Below, one piece after another: positions 49,305 to 59,278 of a stretch of DNA of 64,000 bases. Source of the DNA: Isoetes taiwanensis. Lineage: Eukaryota; Streptophyta; Lycopodiopsida; Isoetales; Isoetaceae. The stretch spans positions 6,293,821 through 6,357,820 of the forward strand of contig JAJEKV010000057.1 in NCBI GenBank assembly GCA_021234155.1, given 5' to 3'. The translations under genes were made by a program, and so were the position numbers. Below the pieces are notes generated by a model. The model saw only the letters and a program-made list of their open reading frames with translations, searched no databases and was not told the DNA's origin. The stretch's first letter is position 1. Each line of letters begins with the position of its first letter.

Positions 49305-50150
49305 CTAAGAATCTTCTTGGAATCTTGGTATTTTATGGAATCTACGGGAATTTAAGAGAATCTAGGGGAATCTTCATAGCATTTTAAAGAATGTAAAGGA
49401 ATCTCTATAGAATCTTGAGGAATCTATGGGAATCACAATAGAATCTTTAAGAATCTAAGCGAATCTTTATAAAACCTTTGAGAATCTAGAGGAATCTTTA
49501 TAAAATTTTGAAGAATCTAAGAGGACCTTCATAGAATCTAAGGGGATCTGGGAGAATCTACATAGAAACTTGGGGAATCTAGAGGAATCTCAACAGAATT
49601 AGGGAATCTATGGGAATCTTAAGAGAATCTTAGAAAATCTAGCAGAATCTAAGCGCATCTTCGTACAGTCTTTGAGAATCTACGTGGTCTTTAATGGAAT
49701 CTTAGAGAATCTTGGAGAATCTAGGGGAATGTACTTAGATCTAATGGAATCTAGGGGAATATACATAATATCTAAAGGAATCTAGGGGAATCTACATAAA
49801 ATTTATATATAATCTTAGAGAATCTAGAGGAATCTTTGTAGAATATTAAGAATCTAGAAGAATAGTTGTGGAATCTTGGGGAATCTTTCACATTGGATGT
49901 GTTTTGCAGGGGAATCTTCATAGAATCTATGGGAATTTAGGAGAATCTACATAGAATCTTGGAGAATCTAGAGGAAATTTGGGTTACTCTTTGAGAATCT
50001 AGGGGAAACTCAAGAGAATCTTAAAGAATCTATGAGAATCTCAAGAGAATGTAGAGGAATCTAAGGGAATCTTCGTGGGATCTTTGAGAATCTTGGGAAT
50101 TTTTTTCTAAGCCTTGAAGAATCTAAGAGAATCTTTATAGAATCTTCATT
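49305..50150. repeat. degenerate GAATCT-rich minisatellite
   Basis: Some 850 bp are built from imperfect 10-24 bp units centred on GAATCT, such as ggaatctaggggaatctt, tagaatctt and gagaatcta. The unit length drifts, but the core word recurs dozens of times on the same strand. It ends shortly before an A-run at 50223-50251. No coding potential was seen. Confidence 0.88.
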
Positions 50151-50218
50151 GGATGGCTCAAAATTTGTGCACTCCCTCATAGTACAACCACTTGTATAAA
50201 TATATATAGAAAGCCTTC

Positions 50219-50222
<4 letters not shown>

Positions 50223-50251
<29 letters not shown>
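50223..50251. repeat. poly-A run
   Basis: About 29 consecutive A's are followed by AAAAG repeats. This may be the A-tail of a plus-strand retroposon ending here, but no recognisable LINE or SINE body precedes it. Confidence 0.7.
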
Positions 50252-50266
<15 letters not shown>

Positions 50267-50269
50267 AAA

Positions 50270-50612
50270 TTAGAAAAGCAAATCACGCCCACTCTTCAAG
50301 CTGTGGTGAAGTCGGAAGTTTCACACATTTACATTAAAGGCAGGTAGAAATACAAGCCAAGACATTAGCGCGGCAACGTTAAGCACACGTTCACAAGTTG
50401 TTGTTTCACCTATTAGTAGATAGTTTCAACAACAAAATAATTAGAAAACCAAATCATGTCCATTCTTGCAAACAAAAATGTGTAATGTTGTCGAAAGTTG
50501 CACATATTCACGTTGGATGGCAGGTAAAAATACAAGCCAAGACATTTGAGTGGCAAGACATTAGGGCCATAACATCGGGTACATCTTTACTAGTTGCTGT
50601 TCAATACATTGT
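50270..50612. repeat. 171-bp tandem duplication
   Basis: Two diverged units start ttagaaaa-caaatca at about 50270 and 50441. They share ggcaggta-aaatacaagcca, agacatt and caagttgttgttca-type blocks in order. They lie head to tail just after the poly-A run. Confidence 0.8.
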
Positions 50613-50796
50613 GAATTAAAGGAAAATGATTGATTAATAACTTCTTTACCAAAAAGGTATCACATTTGGTTTGTTACTATAACACTTTAATTTTCTATTA
50701 AGGCGGGGGCAACCCTCTATTCCATTAGAAAATAACAAGATTTAAACTTCAATGTATGTTTCAAATCTTTAACAGCCACCATATGAAGATTGAAGC

Positions 50797-52495
50797 TGTT
50801 GAATACTATTCTAAGAGCTATGGAAGCCTCGCACATACATTGCCACATGGATTGCCACCTTGGCAATCCACCTACGTGGCCTAGAGTCGTGTTTGTCTGT
50901 TAGTGTCTGTGTCTGTGCCTCTTCAAGCCATATATCTATGTGCCACAGATGGGGCTTTTCCAGCCATCTATCTCTATATTTATAACAATTCAGTTTTTCT
51001 TATTACGGTATCAGAGCTATCGGGCTAACCTTGGAAGCAATCCAGCCAAAGACCTGTGCATGAGATTCTGCAACCAAGCTTTAGGATTTCAATGGGAGCA
51101 TCAATTTGGGGTTTTCTCTCAAAAGCGAGGAACTTCTTAGAGAATTGTGATGGGTTGTGAATAAGTTAAACATGGATGTGCTGTTCCATTCTGAAGATCA
51201 TCAACCAATGAGATTAAGATAAAACTTGATAATTCTGTTGAGAGTTTCTTTTTAAGCATCATCTGGAGCATAATTGGAGGTCATGAGAAAAAATGAGCGG
51301 ATTAGAGGGTTGGGGTAAATTATTTGTATGCAAACTAATCTCTGTGAAGAAAACTTATGGCGTTATCTGCAACCTACCAAGCGCTATCTCTAGCAAGCAT
51401 TGAGAAGTTTGATGGTGAAAGGTTTTACATTGTTAAAAAGAGATCTTAATCTTGTAGATGGAATTAAACCAAGACCAACTGATGTGGATGCGATGTGGAT
51501 GCTGCACCTAAGTGGGAGCAGCGACATTCCAAAGCACGAGCTCTTATTATAATTGGCACCCGCGGTTCTCATATTGCTCAAACTATGTGGGCATTTCTTG
51601 AAAGCATATATAGTGAGAAGGGAAAATCCACAATGGTAATTTTGCGCAGTAAACTATTGGATCTAAGGCTCATTGGAATAACTATTGTGCAATATATAAG
51701 TGAATATAATACATCGCAACAACAGCTAGTCGCACTTATAGGAATTAGCCGTACTTATAGGAAGTTACCAAAAATTTATGATACTTTGTACTTATTAAGG
51801 AGTTACCAAAAATTTAAATTTATGATACTTTGTTATTCAGTCTGTTAAGCAAAAGGACTAAAGCCTCAAAATGTCATTGAACAGAAAACAAAAGGTCATC
51901 TAAGTCTGCATTCGTTGCTCAAATCTGCTCAAATCAGCCCAGAAGAGAGAGAGAGTTTGTTATTATTGCGAGAAGCCTGGTCATGTGATCAGTATATCCA
52001 GAAAAGAAGAAGAGAGAACATGAGGATAGTTAAACCTTCGTCTAGACTGGTAAAGTGGAAGCTCTGTGTGCAATTGCTTTAGACTGGTTTAGATAAAGTG
52101 GGAGCTCTGTGTGCAATTGCTCTAGACTGGTTTAGATAAAGTGGGAGCTCTGTGTGCAATTGATGGGTGGTGCTCTATGCCCTGAGTGGCTACTAAGTGG
52201 CTCTTAGTGCAAATTTATAGTCAGATCATGTGTGTTTGAGGCAGTGGGAGTGTTGAGATATAGATCATATGTATTTAAGGCAGTGGGAGTGTTGAGATAT
52301 AGAGCCTCGCGAACACATCGCCACGTCTATCGCTACCTTGGCAATCCCCTAATGTGGCCTAGAGTCGTATTAGTCTGTTAGCGGATGTGCTGTGTTAGCG
52401 TATGTGCTGCTTCAAGGCATATATCTATGTGCCACGACTGGGGCTTTTCTAGCCAGCCATCTCTATAATTATATCAGTTCAGTTTTTCTTATTAC
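50797..52495 (+). mobile_element. small gag-only Copia-type LTR element (fossil)
   Basis: Two LTRs of about 205 bp (50797-51006 and 52290-52495, both starting TGTTGA and ending CTTATTAC, about 80% identical by eye) bracket an interior of about 1.3 kb. GGTATCAGAGCT directly follows the 5' LTR and matches a Met-tRNA primer-binding site; GGCAGTGGGAG directly precedes the 3' LTR as a polypurine tract. The interior has gag homology only (UBN2-like, about 51.36-51.75 kb) and one zinc knuckle, CYYCEKPGHVI, at 51958. There is no protease, integrase, RT or RNase H. This fits the non-autonomous class known as terminal-repeat retrotransposons with GAG. It is old and broken. Confidence 0.8.
52029..52162. 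repeat. three ~42-bp tandem units inside the gag-only element
   Basis: Units of the form ctagactggtttagataaag followed by tgggagctctgtgtgcaatt repeat three times; the first is shorter. Just after them, a 40-bp block ending gcagtgggagtgttgagata is also duplicated across the 3' LTR boundary. Confidence 0.85.
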
Positions 52496-52672
52496 CAATT
52501 CGTCTTGGGTACAAGAATAACAAGTTCATTGTAAAGTTTAGGAATGTGGGAAGTTAGGGATATGGCAACATGGGATACAGTTCCACCGAGCAGAAAACAT
52601 TGTCCTACCTGGAAGAAAAAGCCGAGCAAAATTGCAAGTGCCTTTATTCTTCCAAAGGGGCATAAGAGCTGA

Positions 52673-55600
52673 TTATGTAGAGAGGTAACCTTCTATGATA
52701 ACATACATTCCTTCTTGTTTGCTGGTTATCCTTTTTAACCTGATCAATCTCTGATCAAGCAAAAACTCTGGGCCTCGTCTTTCTTTACCTAAAAGAATTG
52801 GAGCCACGGTCACAGAGAGCCTTTGGACCATCTCCTCTTCAACAGCCTGCTTCCCCAGGAAATTTTCTAATCCTGACATGTCTGGACCTTGAGAATCCAA
52901 AAGCACAGAGCAAAAACCCCTTTCATAACATAAGCCTAACACGGAATCCAGCTTAAGTTCTCGTAAAGTAATGACCTCCACCCCTTTCTGGAGAAGCAGG
53001 GTCTCCGTAAGCTGGCCACCATTTCTCTTGCTTGGCATATCAGAAACTAATGCATTTTCTGTTGTAACTACAAGTGTTGGAGCAGTTGATGTGTCAAATA
53101 CTTGTGAATCAATTGGCAGGTCTAAAGATCTTGCCAGAACTATTCGAAGGGGTTGCTTTGCTCCAAGTTCAGATGATACAAGAAGTGGGTCATTATATAC
53201 TGCTGCATCTGTAACAACAACAGCATCATATTCCTGCAACTGCTGGCTTAAATGGCTACCAGGTGTTGTTTCCACAGTTTCAAACGAGCCAATAAAACCT
53301 CCATCAAGCGACACACGATACCTTCACAGCAATACAAAGGACATCAGAAAAAGAACATGCTAGTGATGCTTGAACCTTATATATCCAAAACCAAGACAAA
53401 AAGAGGCTGCACATATCGTCTCACATGTGCAATACCGTTCCAGAGTTACATTGGCATTTTGTTATATACTTTGAACTTGTGTCAACTATTTTTATCGCAC
53501 TAAGAAAGAAGCTGCTCGTTTAAAAGTGATAATATAGTTCTGTCATAAGCAAACCAAGCTTAGAAGTGATTTAAGAATACAAGGAAGAAAAATGAAAAGA
53601 CAAATGCACTGTAAAGGGATTATGCACTAACATGTCATGTTCAGCCTTTTATTCACTTGAGACTTGTATTTCTGGGATGGGGGGAACGGAAAACTTGTGT
53701 ACTTGTTAATGTAGTCTTCAGATTGTTTGACAAGCGTGTCATGGACAAGTCTACAAATAATCATTTGCAGGGATTTGAACTCAATCCCCACACAAAGAAC
53801 TATCAATGGACTGGAAGCTTGAAGCCAATGATAGACTTCTTGAGCCATATGCTTTTTGATAGGGTATTTCAGTGTGACTTTGGAACCATGGCGCAGTTTA
53901 CTAGCCCACGAGCTACATTCAGAAGTAAAGTAGGCTAATGCTTCATGAAGGCGCTGTATTTTCAATGTCAAAGTGACCTACTGAGCACTCTTATGGTGAG
54001 TAGGTCAAAATATATCAAATTATGGGCACATGTTTTGAGGAGCAATAAGCTAATGCAGTAAGTGATCCACGTAGAGAGGAAAGGCCATCCCATCTTCAGC
54101 CCATTTGAGATAAAAGACTCAAATTTGTATAGGAAGACTAATAGACTTGTCATGAGCATGGATTTGTGGTTCACAACCCTTTGGTTTTCATACCAAATGT
54201 CCTTTCTCTTTGATCACAAAGCTCCTTAATCTTCACTAGAGAAAAGTGACTTTACATCCACGACCACAATTGGGCCGCAAACCTGACTGAAACTAGGCAT
54301 GCAATTGCTTTCTGCTTGAGATTGCTTCTATCAGGCATTCAATATTGAAAACCCATTTGAAACTTAGGGATCCCTTGCTGTTAGAAATATAAACCATGAT
54401 GAAATTGCTGGCACGCATTATGCCAACAAATACATGTCATATCCAACATGCATGTTTAGTGTGAGCTTTATTATCCACAATATAGTGCGTATTCCTTTGA
54501 TTATATTCTTTTGTCCTTGAATTAGTAAATCTCAACTCCTATCATGGTATCAGAGTTGAAATTAGCAAGAATATGGTGACCCGATAACTGCTTCTACAAG
54601 TGTTTATAAATAAATAAGCCTGCAAGATGCTTCTCCATAACAGGTCTTGAAAGAGAGAATTTGCAACTATAAAATAGCAGAAGAGTTAGACGTTATGTGG
54701 AATGGCTTTGGGTGCAACAATCTGGCATGCGATTGGCAAAACAAATTGGAAGGGGTACAGCACTGCAAGACAAAGCGAAGAAAGACATATTTGTGTGAGC
54801 AAATCTTCTTGGAATTGCTCAAGGGACTGATCCAAGGCTTTCATTGTGATTGCTCTCACAAATTTGTTTGTTCCATCTGCCAAACAAGAAGACACTCAGG
54901 CCTGTCATTTCCTCCATCCCAGAAAATCTGATATTATAAACCCTGGGGGATCTACGCCAGGAGTATTAAGCAACCAAAGGGAGCACCAAGAAAGAGAGAA
55001 ACTCATATTCAGAAAGAGTACCTTCCAATGGAGTAAGTTAGGTTTTGGTTGTAAGGCAGAGTAACATATACCTGAGACATGTAAATGGCGTTCCAGTCAA
55101 CATACGATGGATGAATGCCTCATTAGTGACTCTACAGAGTTCTTCCTCCACTCCAACAACTACCTCAATGCCAGCACTTCTTAACGTTTCAATGCCTTTT
55201 CCAGCAACTAGTGGATTTGGGTCTTCTATTCCAACCACAACACGCTTAACCTTTGCCTGCACTAGCGCCCGGCTGCATGGAGGTGTTCTGCCATAATGGT
55301 TGCAGGGTTCCAGGCTCACATATGCAGTGGCACCATTGGCATCATCTCCCGCTTCTCTTAATGCATACACCTACAAATTTGCAAGCTTTAGAATTTGCTT
55401 ATCAGAAGTTTGTAAAGATAGTTTTAGGTTACCTCTGCATGTGGTTCTCCAGCCTTAGGATGATAACCATGCCCAATAATACTCCCGTTTTTAACAATTA
55501 TGCAGCCAACCATGGGATTTGGAGAAGTACGACCAAGAGCTTTCTTCGCTAATTTTACACAAGCTCTCATATATTCAGCATCCGTTTCTGTCGCACCACT

Positions 55601-55726
55601 TGGAAGGTCTGACAATACAGCTGCTGGAAGTCTTGCAGTCTTTCTAAAATTTGTCCAGAATACCATTTGTCGATATGGCAATTCTGTTGGCAATAGAACA
55701 CCAAGTCCCCAACAAAGAGAGGCCAT
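52673..55726 (-). CDS. PYRD: plastid riboflavin-pathway pyrimidine deaminase PYRD, 3 exons
   Basis: PYRD deaminates 2,5-diamino-6-ribosylamino-4-pyrimidinone 5'-phosphate in plastidial riboflavin synthesis. Exons are 55726-55433, 55370-55072 and 53321-52673; all junctions are GT-AG and in phase, giving 413 residues (Arabidopsis PYRD is about 426). Residues 1 to about 45 look like a plastid transit peptide. The CMP/dCMP-deaminase-like domain keeps TSPNPMVGC, the catalytic HAE (His96, Glu98) and [11 protein letters not shown] with zinc ligands Cys121 and Cys130. The C-terminal half (about 200-413; [23 protein letters not shown]) is the RibD reductase-like domain, degenerate in plant PYRD, while a separate protein (PYRR) supplies reduction. 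The intact deaminase motif makes PYRD a better fit than PYRR. Intron 2 (1.75 kb) contains a Copia-type remnant near 54.5 kb. The gene looks intact. Confidence 0.92.
54395..54556 (+). mobile_element. LTR end plus primer-binding site remnant in PYRD intron 2
   Basis: The stretch ends ...ctcctatca, followed at 54545 by tggtatcagagt, the arrangement of a Copia LTR end and Met-tRNA primer-binding site. The orientation is opposite to PYRD. Nothing recognisable as a coding domain follows, so this is only a fragment; its left boundary is a guess. Confidence 0.4.
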
Positions 55727-55812
55727 CTCGAATCAGAAGGAGGACTTACATCCTCTGGGCAATCTGGAGAAAATACACAACAAAACACCATGAGAGCAGA
55801 GAGACTTCCCAC

Positions 55813-56690
55813 AAATATTCTTTTTGCTGAATTATGGACTCACTTGTGACAGTACAGATGGTAAAAGAAAGAACCCCATGAGATAATCAGGATAAGGCTA
55901 AAGAATGGGGTTTAAATTGGCCATTTGGGGGAAATTCTTGGAATATTCTCTATTTGTTTACTTTAGGTAATTTTAGTTTATGTCTGGTGGCGCCACTTAC
56001 AGCGTCCCCATAGCAATTCATTCGAGCTACCGCCATAGCCATTCATTCGCCATAGCCAGCAGAGCCATAGCCGGCAGAGCCATTCATTCGCCATAGCGTT
56101 TGTAGCAGAGCAGAGCAGAGCAGAGCTTCCCATTCATGACTTCATAGCAAAGCAAAGCAGAGCTTCCCATTCGAGCGGCCAGCAGAGCCCTTCTTCGAGA
56201 TCATGAAGCATGATTTTCATGGTTTTTTTAAAGCAGGAACCCATGTCTGCTGTAGCGATGGATGCCTCCGAGGCTAACACATCTTGTATTTGCGACAGTA
56301 CAAGCCTTGGATCCAGACAATATGCCAAAAATTGTAGGTTATTTTCTGCTGCAAGATTATGGAGCATAGGAGATGATGAGATGGCCAGGCTTCCATAGCC
56401 CAGACCGATTCAGATCCGTTGCTTCTCACAGGGTTGAAGAAATCAGGGGATCTTGAGCCTTAAAGATCATTATGGCAGATCAGTTCAGGTCAGAAGAAGA
56501 AGATGGTTTCGGAAAACGCCAAGATGCTCAAGCTTCTGGTTTCTCGCAGGGGTCAAGAATCAGGGGATGCTCGAGCTTGCATTGCTTTGGTTCGCTTGCA
56601 TTGATCTTCAATAAAATCCATAGCCAGGACATAGCTTGCATTGATCAATCTGTCTTCGTAGTATTAGGCCATAGCCAGGTCAAGAACGGA
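55813..56690. other. PYRD upstream region, low-complexity CATAGC/GCAGAGC sequence
   Basis: Upstream of PYRD the sequence at 56020-56190 is built from irregular ccatagc, attcattcgcc and agcagagc words, including agcagagcagagcagagcag at about 56102. A possible upstream PYRD leader exon with an in-frame GT (near 55749) exists but is not needed for the coding model. No other gene was recognised. Confidence 0.5.
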
Positions 56691-56699
56691 ATTTCCCCC

Positions 56700-56860
56700 A
56701 AATGCCGGTTCATGCTCGGTAGCCGGCCGGATCTCGGTTTTCCGCCCAGTAAACTGGCAGGCGACTGCGCCGCTCGTGGCGGCGCCGCATGCCAGTTTAC
56801 CGGCCAGAAACCCCTCGATCCGGCCGGTTATCTAGCACGAAATGGACACCGGCAACCTCG
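56700..56860. repeat. GC-rich imperfect inverted repeat
   Basis: Arms of about 70-75 bp face each other around a centre near 56772 (gccgctcgtggcggc). Matching blocks include tgccggt, ccggccggatc and gtaaactggca. The segment is strikingly GC-rich compared with its AT-rich surroundings. It could be a foldback element or a hairpin-forming transcript. Confidence 0.7.
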
Positions 56861-56941
56861 CTTTTCAATTAGAGTAACTACGATACAGAAAGGGGAACTA
56901 AAGGAAAAGCCGGGAACTACCGGAAATGCAGGCTTGGGGTG

Positions 56942-58340
56942 AAGGTTGGGGGAATTACAATGGTTTAGAAGAGGTTTGTATGATGTGTGAAGCAAAATGG
57001 ATGAATCCCTTCCCTCTTTATCAGCTCAGTGCGACATTGATACAAGCATTAAGACACGAATTGAAAGGTGCTTAGCACTTAGAATTAGTGCAAATTACAC
57101 ATATAGACAATAGAGAAAGAGTGTGATATTCCAAGTTCTTTATGTTACTAACGGTTATCACAATCAACGAGTACACATAATTGCAAGGTTATAGCGGTTA
57201 TCTCGTTTACAATTGTTGCTACATTAGCAGTGTTTTGTTTCGCTGGTCGTCTGCGGTTGTGATTGGGTGTACATGTCCTTTACTTGTGATAATATTACAT
57301 ACAATAGACCTGGCGTGAGCGCCCTTTTCACGACCATTATTACGTTGCTTTATATCGTGGACCTTTGGCTCATGTGCCCCGTCATGGCATACGCTAGTGC
57401 AAATGGGAATGTTCTCTTGAAGATGGTTTTGAGCCCTTGATGTCTGTATTCAACCAGTGTATTAATGTACATGTATTGGGGAGAGTTGTCGATGTAGACC
57501 ATGATGCCTTTTGCGTCCCCTGTTTGGGCATATGATTTCCCTCTATCACTACTTATGTAAAGCAGTCTATTTTGTTCTTAAAAAATTGGATGTGTAATAT
57601 TTCTGGGTTGAGAGCAACCCTGGCGCTCGACATGTACATTTTTTCTTCATTTCTAAAATCTTAAAAGGAAAATGTTGCATGGTCGACACGTGGATCTTCC
57701 CCTTTCTTGCTCTGCAAGCAATCCCAGCTCGGGATTCACAAGCTCTACTCCGGCATTCCCCTGCTTGAAGGATCTGTGGGTTGTGGGAAACAATCCGGCC
57801 AGAATTTTTCGAGCAAACAATATTTCTTCATCCCGAGAAGATCCATCACGGCCTTCTACCAGATTAATCTGAAAATCACTGTGTTCTTAATTCCGACCCA
57901 AATCACTCTGTTTTTGCTTCTAGGTCTGGCCGGCTCACTTTGATGTCTGTAAACACGATTTATAATAGGCATTAAGGACTTGGATTAGCCTGAACAGAAC
58001 AGAAAACAAATGAATTTGTTGGACAGGTGCACAGATAAGTTAAGTTAGCTTGTGGTAGAGACTTGACAATCCCTCTTCTACTTGCTACTCTGATAAATGG
58101 CACTGGCAGCTTCACCGAATTGATTCTAGTTATTCACCTTTTTGTTTGGCGGATGTCTACTTTTTTGGGATCTACCAGAACAGAACTGACATTTGTTGCC
58201 CTAAGCTCGGATCTGACCAATGCACTTCATCCGTTCCAAATTGATTTTGCCTTGCCTCCTGGGATCACGGAGGTATGACAAACTTTTTCCCCTCGCTCGA
58301 TTGCACGTGTTCAACAAAATCTTTTTGCTCCTTTCATCCT
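56942..58340. other. intergenic DNA with weak coding-like patches
   Basis: The word gctacattagcag-gttttgttt (57219-57242) is shared with the PPR fragment region at 9494. Plus-strand frames at 57672-57872 (Ser/Pro-rich) and 58063-58278 look mildly protein-like, the latter ending at a possible GT donor, but no family was recognised. They could be exons of a decayed gene. Confidence 0.35.
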
Positions 58341-58497
58341 TGTGACGATCCTAGATATAAAGCCAGATGATGAATCTTCTTTGCTTGACGTCAAGGTAAG
58401 TGGATCACCGTTCTTGCATCTTCTTGAACCATTCTTGTCAAGAATGGCAAATCATCCCTCGAAACACATCCCCTAATCCCGATCGCCTTACCTTGGC

Positions 58498-58623
58498 GTA
58501 GAGAATGGCATGGGGTCAGCCATTCTTCTTTGCCCCCATGACACCTGAGAATCGTCGGCGCACGGGCTCCCGGTTCTCACGAGGTCATGGGGCGGAAGAA
58601 TAACTTCCCCATGCCATTCTACA
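58498..58623. repeat. foldback hairpin, ~40-bp arms
   Basis: The left arm (about 58500-58542, agaatggcatgggg...cccccatgac) is closely mirrored by the right arm (about 58583-58621), separated by a loop of about 40 nt. By eye some 33 of 41 arm positions pair. The size and shape would suit a foldback element or a small-RNA precursor. Confidence 0.75.
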
Positions 58624-58715
58624 TAACGTCATGGCCATGGCTGCCTGGTCGGCTTCTTCCCTGGATTGCTCAATTTGCAGCATTTGACTTTGCAGCCAGA
58701 AGATTTGTAGCTCTG

Positions 58716-58900
58716 CAGCAAGAAGATTTTGTGACTGGAAGGAAATATTACCTTTGCTTTCTCCAGTAGATGATAATGGAATTTTCACAGAGGAGGCTAG
58801 AGGGTACACTGGTTTGAATGTATTAGGTGATGGCAATGAAGCAGTTGTAAAGGCCCTCGATGCACATTCATCTCTTCTAATGGAAGAAGCATATGGTGAT
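58716..58900 (+). pseudogene. isoleucyl-tRNA synthetase gene fragment
   Basis: QQEDFVTGRKY (58716-58748), followed by LPLLSPVDDNGIFTEE and LNVLGDGNEAVVKALDAH to LLMEEAYG (about 58748-58897), matches the conserved editing-to-catalytic region of bacterial/organellar-type IleRS (typically GQEDY.TG.KYGL....PVDD.G.F...). IleRS charges tRNA-Ile; the full protein is about 1,000 residues, so this is one exon-sized piece. A frame change between the two parts (about 58745) and loss of homology on both sides mark it as a pseudogene fragment. It may be a duplication of the plastid/mitochondrial IleRS gene elsewhere in the genome. Confidence 0.72.
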
Positions 58901-59278
58901 TATTCACTCATGAAATCCGACAGTATCATACATACCCAAGATCTAGCAACGAATGGAGCCACGACTTTGCCCAGGAAGTGTCTTCAATTGCCAATAACTT
59001 AGCTTCTACTTGTGTTTGCCTAAACTGGAAGAAATTTGACCTCCAATGACGGTTTTGCGGCATGCTCTATTCTCTGTGTAGGTGACTGCATCGTGGATTA
59101 CACTCTCAAAGAAAAATGGTAAGAACACCATGCATTTCGTCATAAGTAAATCAAGCCACTGCTATATTTGACACTGCTCCTTCTAGCAAAGCGCTGGATT
59201 GAGAGCTTGATATCACTTTCAAGCTCCTTTCAAACCCCTTTTGCTGTCCTTTCCTCTTCCTGTCATTTTTTTTCCATA

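Noticed and set aside
52673-55726. Calling the RibD-like gene PYRR instead of PYRD
   Set aside because: The zinc-binding and catalytic residues of the deaminase domain are all present, whereas PYRR has lost them; length also fits PYRD.
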